From: Kitasatospora mediocidica KCTC 9733
GTDB lineage: Bacteria > Actinomycetota > Actinomycetes > Streptomycetales > Streptomycetaceae
Direction of reading: 5' to 3'
Assembly (NCBI RefSeq): GCF_000744225.1
Contig: NZ_JQLN01000005.1
Span: 1 to 64,000 of the forward strand
DNA length: 64,000 nt
The notes under the pieces were generated by a model that had not been told where the DNA came from, did not search any database, and worked only from the letters and a program-made list of their open reading frames with translations. The position numbers and the translations under genes were made by a program. Shown piece by piece: positions 34,878-43,862 of the stretch (positions within the stretch are counted from its first letter, which is position 1; each line of letters begins with the position of its first letter).

Positions 34878-36551
34878 TCAGACGGCGCCCGCGCCGGTCA
34901 GCGAGCGGACCTCCAGCTCGGCGAACTTGTCCTCGTCCGCGCGCTCCTCGCCGCTGACCGTGCCGACCCAGCCGAGCAGGAAGCCCAGCGGGATCGAGAT
35001 CAGGCCCGGGTTCTCCAGCGGGAACCAGTGGAAGTCGACGCCCGGGAACATCGCGGTCTTGCTGCCGGAGACCACCGGCGAGAAGAGCACCAGCGCCAGC
35101 GCCGGCACCAACCCGCCGTACGTCGCCCAGCAGGCGCCCCGGGTGGTGAAGCGGCGCCAGAAGAGGTTGTAGAGCAGGGTCGGCAGGTTGGCCGAGGCGG
35201 CCACCGCGAAGGCCAGACTGACCAGGAAGGCGACGTTCAGCCGCTGGGCGAAGAGGCTGAGCACGATCGCCAGCCCGCCGATCAGCACGGCCGCCAGCCT
35301 GGCCACCACCACCTCCCGGCGGTCCGTGACCGGCGGCTTGGCCGGGCTGCGAAAGGCCTGCGCGTAGAGGTCGTGGGCGAACGAGACCGATGAGGCCAGG
35401 GTCAGTCCGGCGACCACCGCGAGGATGGTGGCGAAGGCGATCGCCGAGGTGATGGCGAAGAAGAGGGTGCCGCCGGTGCTGCCCTCACCGCCGCCGAGCT
35501 TCAGCGCGAGCAGCGGGACCGCCGTGTTTCCAGCCGAGTTGGCGCTGCGCACCGCCTTCGAGCCGACCAGCGCGGTGGCGCCGAGCCCGAGCACCACGGT
35601 CATCAGGTAGAAGCAGCCGACCAGGCCGATCGCCCAGATCGTGGAGCGGCGCGCGGCGCGCGCGGTGGGCACGGTGTAGAACCGCGAGAGGATGTGCGGC
35701 AGACCTGCGGTACCGAGCACCAGGGCCAGGCCCAGGCTGACGAAGTCCAGTCGACTGGTGGTGCTGGCACCGTACTTGAGGCCGGGCTCCAGGTACTTGT
35801 CCCCGGAGCCGCTCCCGCGGGCGGCGGCGTGCATCAGCTCGGCGAAGTCGCCGCGGAAGTGCACCATCACCAGGACGGTCAGCAGGACCGCGCCGACCAT
35901 CAGCATCAGTGCCTTGACGATCTGGATCCAGGTGGTGGCCCGCATGCCGCCGACCGTGACATAGATGATCATCAGAGCGCCGACCGCGACGATGGTCCAG
36001 GTCTTGGCGGCGGCACCGGTACTGCCGAGCAGCAGCGCGACCAGGCTGCCCGCGCCGACCATCTGGGCGATCAGGTAGAGCAGCGTGACCACCACGCTGG
36101 AGACGCCGGCCGCGGCCCGCACCGGACGCTGGCGCATCCGGGTCGCCAGCACGTCGGCGAGCGTGTAGCGGCCGGTGTTGCGGACCAGCTCCGCCACCCA
36201 CATCAGCACGACCAGCCAGGCGACCAGGAAGCCGATGCTGTAGAGCATGCCGTCGTAGCCGTACAGCGCGATGAGTCCGGTCACGCCGAGGAAGGAGGCG
36301 GCCGAGAGGTAGTCGCCGGAGAGCGCGATGCCGTTCTGGAGGGGACCGAAGTCGCGGCCGCCCGCGTAGAAGTCCTCGGTGGCCTGGCCTCGGCGGCCGA
36401 CCCAGAGGGTGATCGCCAGGGTGACCACGACCACCAGGGCGAAGAGCACGATGGCCAGGTCGTGGTGCTGACCGGCCGGTGGCGGGGGCGGTGCCAGCCG
36501 GTGGACGGGCACGGGAACCGGGGGAGGCACGGGGATCTCGGAGAGTTTCAT
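34878..36551 (-). CDS. Sodium:solute symporter, acetate/monocarboxylate type
   Basis: Integral membrane symporter of the SSS family closest to ActP/MctC types that import acetate, pyruvate or propionate. 557 residues with about 13 helices. VGRRGQATEDFYAGGRDFGPLQNG and SGDYLSAASFLGVTGLIALYGYDG are the family's N-terminal signature. The partner DUF485 gene overlaps it (ATGA, 36548-36551), an arrangement typical of actP systems. The substrate is inferred from family and partner. Confidence 0.9.
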   Translation of the reverse strand: MKLSEIPVPPPVPVPVHRLAPPPPPAGQHHDLAIVLFALVVVVTLAITLWVGRRGQATEDFYAGGRDFGPLQNGIALSGDYLSAASFLGVTGLIALYGYDGMLYSIGFLVAWLVVLMWVAELVRNTGRYTLADVLATRMRQRPVRAAAGVSSVVVTLLYLIAQMVGAGSLVALLLGSTGAAAKTWTIVAVGALMIIYVTVGGMRATTWIQIVKALMLMVGAVLLTVLVMVHFRGDFAELMHAAARGSGSGDKYLEPGLKYGASTTSRLDFVSLGLALVLGTAGLPHILSRFYTVPTARAARRSTIWAIGLVGCFYLMTVVLGLGATALVGSKAVRSANSAGNTAVPLLALKLGGGEGSTGGTLFFAITSAIAFATILAVVAGLTLASSVSFAHDLYAQAFRSPAKPPVTDRREVVVARLAAVLIGGLAIVLSLFAQRLNVAFLVSLAFAVAASANLPTLLYNLFWRRFTTRGACWATYGGLVPALALVLFSPVVSGSKTAMFPGVDFHWFPLENPGLISIPLGFLLGWVGTVSGEERADEDKFAELEVRSLTGAGAV

Positions 36552-37063
36552 CGGAGCTGGTCCTGGGTGTCCCAGCGCAGGCCGAGGGCAGCTCGGTCGC
36601 GCTTCGTACGGGCATTGCGGGAGTAAAGCCAGGTGATCAGAAAAGTCGAGACGAACTGGAGCAGTCCCAGCAGCCACGCCACACTGAACGGTCCGGCAAC
36701 CTGTTGACGCATCAGGTCGGGCGCGGCCGCCTGGGCAATCACATACAGGAGGTACCAACCGAGGAATACCGCGGTGGCGGGAAAGACGAATGTCCGATAA
36801 CTGCGGCGAATCTCCTGAAAGGCCTCACTGCGCTGGACTTCGCGGTAGACCTGCGCCGCGGCCGGGTCCGGCGGCCGCTCGACCGGCGGCTCCGGCCGCG
36901 GCGCCGGGACGACGGCGGCGGCGGCTACCGGCTTGGGCTTGGCGACGGCGGGCCCTTTGGCCCGCTGCGCCGCGCCGGTCGGGCCCGCTGCCGACCACCA
37001 GTCGAAGCGCTGGCCCGCTCGGGGCCTACGACCGGCCGGTCCGGTGACTTCCTGCTGTGCCAA
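36548..37063 (-). CDS. DUF485 membrane protein (symporter partner)
   Basis: 171 residues. A Pro/Ala-rich N-terminus (1-70) is followed by a DUF485 domain with two helices, TFVFPATAVFLGWYLLYVIA and FSVAWLLGLLQFVSTFLITW. Family members are encoded with acetate symporters and are thought to assist them. I chose TTG at 37063: AGGAG lies 5 bases upstream and the protein begins AQQEVTG. A longer reading to 37168 lacks a ribosome binding site. A perfect 18-bp palindrome at 37225-37242 lies upstream. Confidence 0.82.
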   Translation of the reverse strand: MAQQEVTGPAGRRPRAGQRFDWWSAAGPTGAAQRAKGPAVAKPKPVAAAAVVPAPRPEPPVERPPDPAAAQVYREVQRSEAFQEIRRSYRTFVFPATAVFLGWYLLYVIAQAAAPDLMRQQVAGPFSVAWLLGLLQFVSTFLITWLYSRNARTKRDRAALGLRWDTQDQLR

Positions 37064-37224
37064 AGCTGCTCCTGGCCCGTGATGCGCCACCGAGCGGTGG
37101 GCGTCGATATCGGCGCCGGGCACTCCGGACGGCCCGCCCCGAAGATCCAATCGGCGCACCGACAGCACCCTGACGGGACCATGATGACGGGTCAGAAACC
37201 ATTCTGTGGCATTCAGCAGGACTA

Positions 37225-37242
37225 TTCACCCAATATGGTGAA
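37225..37242 (-). promoter_or_regulatory. 18-bp palindrome between the response regulator and DUF485
   Basis: TTCACCCAATATGGTGAA: perfect 6-bp arms around CAATAT in an AT-rich patch, 162 bp upstream of the TTG of DUF485. Position and symmetry suit the neighbouring NarL-type regulator or a global one. Confidence 0.5.
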
Positions 37243-37244
37243 GA

Positions 37245-37961
37245 TCAGTCGGTTTGCGAATTGCGTGAAATGCCATGACGAAATGCATAACTGACCGCCT
37301 GTGCGCGATCTCGCACCGCGGTTTTCGCGAAGAGATTATTGATGTGAGTCTTCACCGTGGCCGGGCTGACGAAGAGCGCGGCGGCGATCTCGGCGTTGGA
37401 CAGACCCTCCGCGATCAGCGCGAGCACCTCGGCCTCGCGCACCGTGAGCCCGTCCGGCAGCACCCGCTGGACGGGCTTGGGCGACGGCTGCGACGGCGCG
37501 GCCGGCGGCTGCGGCAGCCCGGCGCCCGGTCCGGAGAGCCGCTCCAGCAGCCGCCGCTGGACCTGCGGGGAGAGCCCGGCCGCACCGGAGCGCACGTCGG
37601 CGATGGCCCGGGCGATCTCCTCCGCCCCCGCGTCCTTGGTGAGGTAGCCCCGGGCCCCCGCCTGCAGCGCCGGGAAGAGCGAGTCGTCGTCCGCGTACGT
37701 GGTGAGCACCACCACCTCGGTGCCGGGGTACTCGGACCGGATCCGCCGGGTGGCCTCCACGCCGTCGCAGCGCGGCATCCGCAGGTCCATCAGGACGACG
37801 TGCGGGGCGTGTTCGGCGACCAGCCGGACCGCCTCCTCACCGTCCGCGGCGGCGCCGACCACCTCGATGCCGGGCAGTAGCCCCAGCAGCATCACGATGC
37901 CCTCGCGCACCACCGTCTGGTCATCGGCCACCAGCACCCTGGTGGGGCTCTGCTCCGTCAC
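37245..37961 (-). CDS. NarL/FixJ-type response regulator
   Basis: 238 residues. The receiver domain has VADDQ (11-15), phosphoacceptor D59 in VVLMDLRMPRCDG, and K in YLTKDAGAEE. After a Pro/Gln linker comes a LuxR-type HTH: LTVREAEVLALIAEGLSNAEI with SPATVKTHINNLFAKT. GTG 37961 overlaps the kinase stop (GTGA). Its target may be the DUF485-symporter operon just downstream on the same strand, inferred from position only. Confidence 0.92.
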   Translation of the reverse strand: MTEQSPTRVLVADDQTVVREGIVMLLGLLPGIEVVGAAADGEEAVRLVAEHAPHVVLMDLRMPRCDGVEATRRIRSEYPGTEVVVLTTYADDDSLFPALQAGARGYLTKDAGAEEIARAIADVRSGAAGLSPQVQRRLLERLSGPGAGLPQPPAAPSQPSPKPVQRVLPDGLTVREAEVLALIAEGLSNAEIAAALFVSPATVKTHINNLFAKTAVRDRAQAVSYAFRHGISRNSQTD

Positions 37962-39139
37962 GCCGGCACCCGCAGCAGCACGCGCCATCCTCCGTTGTCC
38001 GGGCCCGCCAGCAGGCTGCCGCCGAGCAGTTCCGCGCGTTCGCGCATCCCCAGCAGACCGTACCCGCTGCCGCTGGCCGCCAGATCGGCGGACACCGCGT
38101 CAGGGGCGCTTCTGGCATTGCGGATCTCCAGCTCCACGTCGTCCTGGAGGTAGCTCAGCTGGAGTGTGCAGGCCCCGCCCGAGGCGTGCTTGCGGACGTT
38201 GGTCAGCGCCTCCTGCGCGGTGCGCCGGACGGCCAGGCCGGCCTCGGCGGCGAGCGGGCGGGGGGTGCCGCGCACGGTGAGCACGGCCCCTTCGGTGCGG
38301 GCGAGTTCCACCAGGAACTCGCCGACCGGGGTGAACTCGCCGCGCAGCGCGGAGAGCGCCTGCCGGGTCTCGACCAGTCCGTCCTGGGCCATCCGCCGTG
38401 CTGCCACGACGCGTTCGCGGATCTGCTCCCGTTCGGCGCCCCGGTCCAGCATCAGCCGGGCCGCCTCCAGGTGGACCAACTGGGCGGAGAGGCTGTGCGC
38501 CAGCACGTCGTGGATCTCCCGGGCGATCCTGGCCCGCTCCGCCAGGGCGGCGCTCTCCGCCTCGGCCGCCCGGGCCGCGAGCTGTTGCTCCACCAGGCGC
38601 TGCGCGCTGCTGCGCGCCTCGCCGTCCAACCGGAGCAGATAGCCGAGTAGGACCATGCCCACCACGGTGGCCAGCATCGCCACGAAGCCGTCCCCGCTGC
38701 CCACCGCGTACGAGGCGAGCGCCGCCACGCAGCTCGGCAGCGCCGCGGCCAGCGGCAACCGCAGCAACCCGATCACCGCGACCGCGCACCAGGTGGCGTT
38801 CGCCAGCAGCAGGGCCCCGCTCTCGTGGGCCAGCGCGGCAGTGGCCAGCAGGCCGGCCACCACCACGAGGGCCGGCCCGATCCGGTGGACCCGGGTGGTC
38901 CGGGTCAGCAGGTAGAAGAGCCCGACGGTCACCAGGATCCGGACCGCCATCAGCACGGCGGACCAGCCGGTGAACCGGCCGGTCGCGTACGTCCCCCAGA
39001 CGATCACGGACAACAGGACCGTGCGGCTGAAGAAGTTGAGCAGTTGCCGGGGCCGCGAGCGCCGCTCCTGGGCGAGGGCCTCCGAGGAGGGCCAGCGGGT
39101 CCAGGTCTCCAGCGGCACGAGCGGTCCTTCCGTGGTCAC
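37958..39139 (-). CDS. NarL-family sensor histidine kinase
   Basis: 393 residues. Five or six membrane helices lie in residues 35-170 with very short loops, so the sensed signal is probably in or near the membrane. A coiled stretch leads to the HisKA_3 box with H210 in ERARIAREIHDVLAHSL. The ATPase domain has RRTAQEALTNVRKHA and GSGYGLLGMRERAELLGG. It starts 8 bp after the DUF1453-like gene and overlaps the response regulator, so all three form one operon. Confidence 0.92.
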   Translation of the reverse strand: MTTEGPLVPLETWTRWPSSEALAQERRSRPRQLLNFFSRTVLLSVIVWGTYATGRFTGWSAVLMAVRILVTVGLFYLLTRTTRVHRIGPALVVVAGLLATAALAHESGALLLANATWCAVAVIGLLRLPLAAALPSCVAALASYAVGSGDGFVAMLATVVGMVLLGYLLRLDGEARSSAQRLVEQQLAARAAEAESAALAERARIAREIHDVLAHSLSAQLVHLEAARLMLDRGAEREQIRERVVAARRMAQDGLVETRQALSALRGEFTPVGEFLVELARTEGAVLTVRGTPRPLAAEAGLAVRRTAQEALTNVRKHASGGACTLQLSYLQDDVELEIRNARSAPDAVSADLAASGSGYGLLGMRERAELLGGSLLAGPDNGGWRVLLRVPA

Positions 39140-39147
39140 GAGGATGA

Positions 39148-39633
39148 TCAGCTCGCCACGTGCAGGCCGGCGGCGGAGTGCACACTGCGGGCCCTCCAGT
39201 TCACCACAGCACCGCGGACCAGCAGCAGCACGCCGAAGGTGAGCAGCAGCGCGTTGGTGCTCTGGTGGACGTGCAGCGCCGAGCCGATGCCGTAGAGGCC
39301 GAAGCGCAGGGCGATCATGCCGACCCAGGCCGCCAGGGTGGCGGCGCTGCCCTTGACCCAGAGGCTGCCGTCGGCCTCGCGCCAGAGCCGTACGGTCCAG
39401 CCCCAGACGACGCCCATCGCCAGGACCAGCACCACCGAGGCGACCAGCAGCGCCACCGCGTCCACCTTGTGGTGCGGGTCGATCAGGTGCGGGTCACGCA
39501 GCGCGAGCACGCCGAGGACGACCGGCAGCACCCAGAAACGCCGCTCGGTGTCGAACTTCTGTGCCCGGAGCTGGCGCCCCACGACCAGGGCCACTACCGC
39601 GACGATCACAACGATGTTCACAAGGCCGCTCAT
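39148..39633 (-). CDS. DUF1453-like small membrane protein
   Basis: 161 residues with five predicted helices, starting MSGLVNIVVIVAVVALVVGRQL. No catalytic motif. It heads the operon with the kinase and regulator, so it may help sensing. GGAGCG precedes the ATG by 9 bases. Confidence 0.78.
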   Translation of the reverse strand: MSGLVNIVVIVAVVALVVGRQLRAQKFDTERRFWVLPVVLGVLALRDPHLIDPHHKVDAVALLVASVVLVLAMGVVWGWTVRLWREADGSLWVKGSAATLAAWVGMIALRFGLYGIGSALHVHQSTNALLLTFGVLLLVRGAVVNWRARSVHSAAGLHVAS

Positions 39634-39732
39634 CGGACTCGCTCCGTCCCACCGATCGGGGTTCTGCTGACCTCTCCGACGCTACGGTTCGCGGCCCCGC
39701 GGCTGATCGGCGCCAGGGTTGAAGAAACGGTT

Positions 39733-39766
39733 GAAGGGCCCTCCACCCGTGGGTGGAGGGCCCTTC
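39733..39766 (-). terminator. Terminator of parE
   Basis: Perfect 16-bp stem (39733-39748 with 39751-39766) closing on a 2-base centre, 13 bp beyond the parE stop. Confidence 0.88.
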
Positions 39767-39779
39767 GGGGCGGCCGGGA

Positions 39780-41891
39780 CTACGCGTCGATGCGCGAGCG
39801 GTCCAGGGTGGCCGCCGAGTCGACGATGAACTCCTTGCGGGGTGCCACGTCGTTGCCCATCAGCAGGTCGAAGACCTGCTCGGCGGCGTCCAGGTTGCCG
39901 AGGTTGATCCGGCGCAGGATGCGGTGGCGCGGGTCCATGGTGGTCTCGGCCAGCTGGTCCGCGTCCATCTCACCGAGGCCCTTGTAGCGCTGGACCGGCT
40001 CCTTCCAGCGCAGGCCCTTGCTCTGGAACTCCAGCATCGTGCGGCGCAGCTCGGCGTCCGAGTACGTGTAGTGGTACTTCTCCATGCCGCGCTTGGGGTT
40101 GGTCAGCTCGATCCGGTGCAGCGGCGGGACGGCCGCGAAGACCCGCCCCTGCTCGACCATCGGCCGCATGTAGCGCTGGAAGAGCGTGAGCAGCAGGGTG
40201 CGGATGTGCGAGCCGTCGACATCGGCGTCGGCCATGAAGATCACCCGGCCGTAGCGGGCCTGGTCGATGTCGAACGTGCGGCCGGAGCCCGCCCCTATCA
40301 CCTGGATGATCGCCGCGCACTCGGTGTTCTTGAGCATGTCCGAGACCGAGGCCTTCTGGACGTTGAGGATCTTCCCGCGGATCGGCAGCAGGGCCTGGAA
40401 CTCGGAGTTGCGGGCCAGCTTGGCGGTGCCGAGCGCGGAGTCACCCTCGACGATGAAGAGCTCGCTGCGCTCCACGTCGTCGCTGCGGCAGTCGGCCAGC
40501 TTGGCGGGGAGCGAGGAGGTCTCCAGCGCGGTCTTCCGGCGCTGGGCCTCCTTGTGCTGGCGGGCCGCGACGCGGGTCCGGGCGGCGGCGGCGACCTTCT
40601 CCAGGACGGCCCGGGCCTGGAGCTTCTCGTCCTTCTTGGCCGAGGTGAGGAAGGCCTTGAGCTCCTTGGCGACGACCGCGGCGACGATCCGGGTGGCGGC
40701 CGAGGTGCCGAGCACCTCCTTGGTCTGGCCCTCGAACTGCGGCTCGGCGAGCCGGACGGTGACCACCGCGGTCAGGCCCTCGGTGGCGTCGTCCTTGGTG
40801 ATGTCGTCCTCGGCCACCCGGAGCAGCTTGGCCGAACGCAGCGCCTCGTTGACGGTCTTGGCGAGCGAGCGCTCGAACCCGCTGACGTGGGTGCCGCCCT
40901 TGGGAGTGGCGATGATGTTGACGAAGGAGCGCAGCGTGGTGTCGTAGCCGGCCCCCCAGCGCAGCGCGATGTCCACGCCGAGCTCGCGGGTGACCTCGGT
41001 CGGGGTCATGTGGCCGAGGTCGTCCAGGACCGGGACGGTCTCCTTGAAGGTGCCCTCGCCGCGCAGCCGCAGCACGTCGCAGATCGGCTTGTCGGGCGCC
41101 AGGAACTCGCAGAACTCGCCGATGCCGCCGTCGAAGCGGAAGGTGGTCTGCTCGACCTTCTCACTCTCCGTCAGGCGTTCGTCACGCACCACGATGGTGA
41201 GGCCGGGGACGAGGAAGGCGGTCTGCCGGGCGCGGCTGTGGATGCCCTCCAGGGAGAGCTTGGCCTCCTTGAGGAAGATCTGCCGGTCGGCCCAGTAGCG
41301 GATCCTGGTGCCGGTACGGGTCCGGGAGACCTTGCGGGCCTTGGTCATGCCGCTGGCCGGGTCGAAGGGCGCGTCCGGGCTCAGCTCGGTGAAGAGGCCG
41401 GGAGTGCCGCGCCGGAAGCTGATCGCGTGGGTGTGGCCGCCGCGGTCCACCTCGACGTCCAGCCGGGCCGAGAGCGCGTTGACGACGGAGGCGCCGACAC
41501 CGTGCAGGCCGCCGGAGGCCGCGTAGGAGCCGCCGCCGAACTTGCCGCCGGCGTGCAGCTTGGTCATCACGACCTCGACGCCGGACAGTCCGGTCTTGGG
41601 CTCGACGTCGACCGGGATGCCACGGCCGTTGTCGCGCACCTCGACCGAGGAGTCGTCGTGCAGCACGACCTCGATGTGGTCGCAGTGGCCGCCCAGGGCC
41701 TCGTCCACCGAGTTGTCGATGATCTCCCACAGGCAGTGCATCAGGCCCCGACTGTCGGTCGAGCCGATGTACATGCCGGGGCGCTTGCGCACCGCCTCCA
41801 GCCCCTCCAGGACGAGCAGGTGCCGAGCGGTGTAGTTGGATCCGTCATCCGCGGCGCGCAGGGCGGGCGGCACGGTCGTTTCGGCACTCAC
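39780..41891 (-). CDS. parE: DNA topoisomerase IV subunit B
   Basis: ATPase subunit that drives chromosome decatenation with ParC. 703 residues. The GHKL ATP site reads WEIIDNSVDEAL, DNGRGIPVD, GGLHGVGASVVNAL. The Toprim domain has VEGDSALGTAK and DADVDGSHIRTLLL. GTG 41891 is chosen because GGAGGAG lies 8 bases upstream; the reading extends further without a start signal. parC is about 7 kb away on the other strand, not in one operon, as I recall for other streptomycetes. Confidence 0.94.
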   Translation of the reverse strand: MSAETTVPPALRAADDGSNYTARHLLVLEGLEAVRKRPGMYIGSTDSRGLMHCLWEIIDNSVDEALGGHCDHIEVVLHDDSSVEVRDNGRGIPVDVEPKTGLSGVEVVMTKLHAGGKFGGGSYAASGGLHGVGASVVNALSARLDVEVDRGGHTHAISFRRGTPGLFTELSPDAPFDPASGMTKARKVSRTRTGTRIRYWADRQIFLKEAKLSLEGIHSRARQTAFLVPGLTIVVRDERLTESEKVEQTTFRFDGGIGEFCEFLAPDKPICDVLRLRGEGTFKETVPVLDDLGHMTPTEVTRELGVDIALRWGAGYDTTLRSFVNIIATPKGGTHVSGFERSLAKTVNEALRSAKLLRVAEDDITKDDATEGLTAVVTVRLAEPQFEGQTKEVLGTSAATRIVAAVVAKELKAFLTSAKKDEKLQARAVLEKVAAAARTRVAARQHKEAQRRKTALETSSLPAKLADCRSDDVERSELFIVEGDSALGTAKLARNSEFQALLPIRGKILNVQKASVSDMLKNTECAAIIQVIGAGSGRTFDIDQARYGRVIFMADADVDGSHIRTLLLTLFQRYMRPMVEQGRVFAAVPPLHRIELTNPKRGMEKYHYTYSDAELRRTMLEFQSKGLRWKEPVQRYKGLGEMDADQLAETTMDPRHRILRRINLGNLDAAEQVFDLLMGNDVAPRKEFIVDSAATLDRSRIDA

Positions 41892-42238
41892 GCGGTGCAC
41901 TCCTCCAATGAGAACTTCTGATCTCGATCCCGGCGGCGGTTCCACCAGCGGCCGTTGCGGTGCGGAGCGGTCGCACTGCACCCGACCGCACACTGCCGCA
42001 CTACGCTCCCGCTGCACACTCCGCCCGTGCCTCGCAGCTTGTACGCGCTGCGCGAACACGGGTCGGGCCCGGGTTGCCGCGCCGAAGCGCCATCTCACCC
42101 CTGCCCCGCGGGTCCTGGCGGACCGTCGAACGAACCGCGAGCTCTGGAACTGCTGAGATGCAGGCTACCGGTGCCCGGGACGGGGCTTATGCTCCAACCC
42201 AGTAGAGGATTATGCTACGCCCACCCTCGGACATCAGT

Positions 42239-42254
42239 TCGATGGAATGTTCGA
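42239..42254. promoter_or_regulatory. LexA-like (SOS box) palindrome
   Basis: TCGATGGAATGTTCGA matches the actinobacterial LexA consensus TCGAAC-N4-GTTCGA at 10 of 12 fixed positions; the right half is perfect and the left half has TG for AC. Confidence 0.35.
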
Positions 42255-42356
42255 GTGATCGACAGGTCACGGTTTCCGACAGGCATGAACCACCGGCAGC
42301 CGGGGCACGTCCTCATCAACACAAGCAGAATCCTCAAAGAAGAAAAGCCACGAGCG

Positions 42357-42383
42357 GGAACGTTTTCGGCCTGGTTGGATGTT
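42357..42383 (+). promoter_or_regulatory. SigR-type promoter candidate
   Basis: GGAAC (42357-42361) and GTT (42381-42383) are separated by 19 bp, the layout of SigR (thiol-oxidative stress) promoters, 41 bp upstream of the DUF7455 GTG. Confidence 0.4.
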
Positions 42384-42424
42384 GACCCTGGTACGACAGC
42401 TCGTCGAGCTAGAGAAGAGGCGAC

Positions 42425-42655
42425 GTGACTACTGTTCTGACACCTGCGAGCCCGCTCACCGCGGCTGACCGCTGCGACCGCTGCGGCGCCCAGGCATACC
42501 TGCGCGTCGTACTGGCGAGTGGCGGAGAGCTGCTCTTCTGCGCCCACCACGGGCGTAAGTTCGAGCCGGAGCTCAAGAAGATCGCTGTGGACATACAGGA
42601 CGAGAGCGGTCGTCTCGCCACCACGGCGGCCCCGGCCAATACCGACGAGCGCTGA
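42425..42655 (+). CDS. DUF7455 zinc-ribbon protein
   Basis: 76 residues, conserved in actinomycetes. CDRCGAQAYLRVVLASGG and LLFCAHHGRKFEP supply C-x2-C and C-x2-H ligands for one zinc ion. Function unknown. GTG 42425 follows GAAGAGG. It sits between parE and hrdB as in other streptomycete genomes and has its own strong terminator. The SigR-type promoter candidate upstream would make it stress-induced. Confidence 0.88.
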   Translation: MTTVLTPASPLTAADRCDRCGAQAYLRVVLASGGELLFCAHHGRKFEPELKKIAVDIQDESGRLATTAAPANTDER

Positions 42656-42703
42656 TCACGACGCTCCCATGACGGGCTGAGGTCGACCCTTGCGGGTCGG
42701 CAC

Positions 42704-42737
42704 CTGAGCGGCAGGCTGTATGCAGCCTGCCGCTCAG
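42704..42737 (+). terminator. Terminator of the DUF7455 gene
   Basis: Perfect 15-bp stem (42704-42718 with 42723-42737), loop TATG, followed by CGTTTT. It faces the converging protease gene. Confidence 0.88.
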
Positions 42738-42773
42738 CGTTTTCAGCCCTCCTGACAGCGCGTCACCGTGCGG

Positions 42774-43640
<867 letters not shown>

Positions 43641-43792
43641 CACAGGGCGCTCCGAACGACTCGACGGCAGGCAACCGCCACAGCGTAGTCGCTTGATCAC
43701 CTTGAGTGGCAGCCCCCGCGCCTGCGGACACTCGGACGGAGGACCTCCGTCACCGCCGGATGACGCGGATCACCACGAGAGGAACACGCCAA

Positions 43793-43821
43793 AGGCCCGG
43801 GGCGGTTGTCGCCCCGGGCCT
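43793..43821 (-). terminator. Terminator of hrdB
   Basis: Perfect 12-bp stem (43793-43804 with 43810-43821) and a 5-base loop, 41 bp beyond the hrdB stop; read leftward it ends in TTTGG. Confidence 0.75.
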
Positions 43822-43862
43822 CCGGTTCACTGCCTGTGGTCCGCCGGCTACCCGGCGACCGG

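Larger units (their letters stand above)
41892..42424. other. 533-bp divergent regulatory region, parE and DUF7455
   Basis: No gene. It contains a LexA-like palindrome (42239-42254), a SigR-type promoter (42357-42383), and a 7-bp direct repeat TTATGCT at 42187 and 42210 in an AT-rich patch that probably marks the leftward parE promoter. Confidence 0.6.

Noticed and set aside
37064-37168. Longer reading of DUF485 starting at 37168
   Set aside because: The extra 35 residues lack a ribosome binding site, whereas TTG 37063 has AGGAG at 5 bases.
39753-41921. Plus-strand frame of about 720 codons
   Set aside because: Antisense to parE; codon positions follow the complementary gene.
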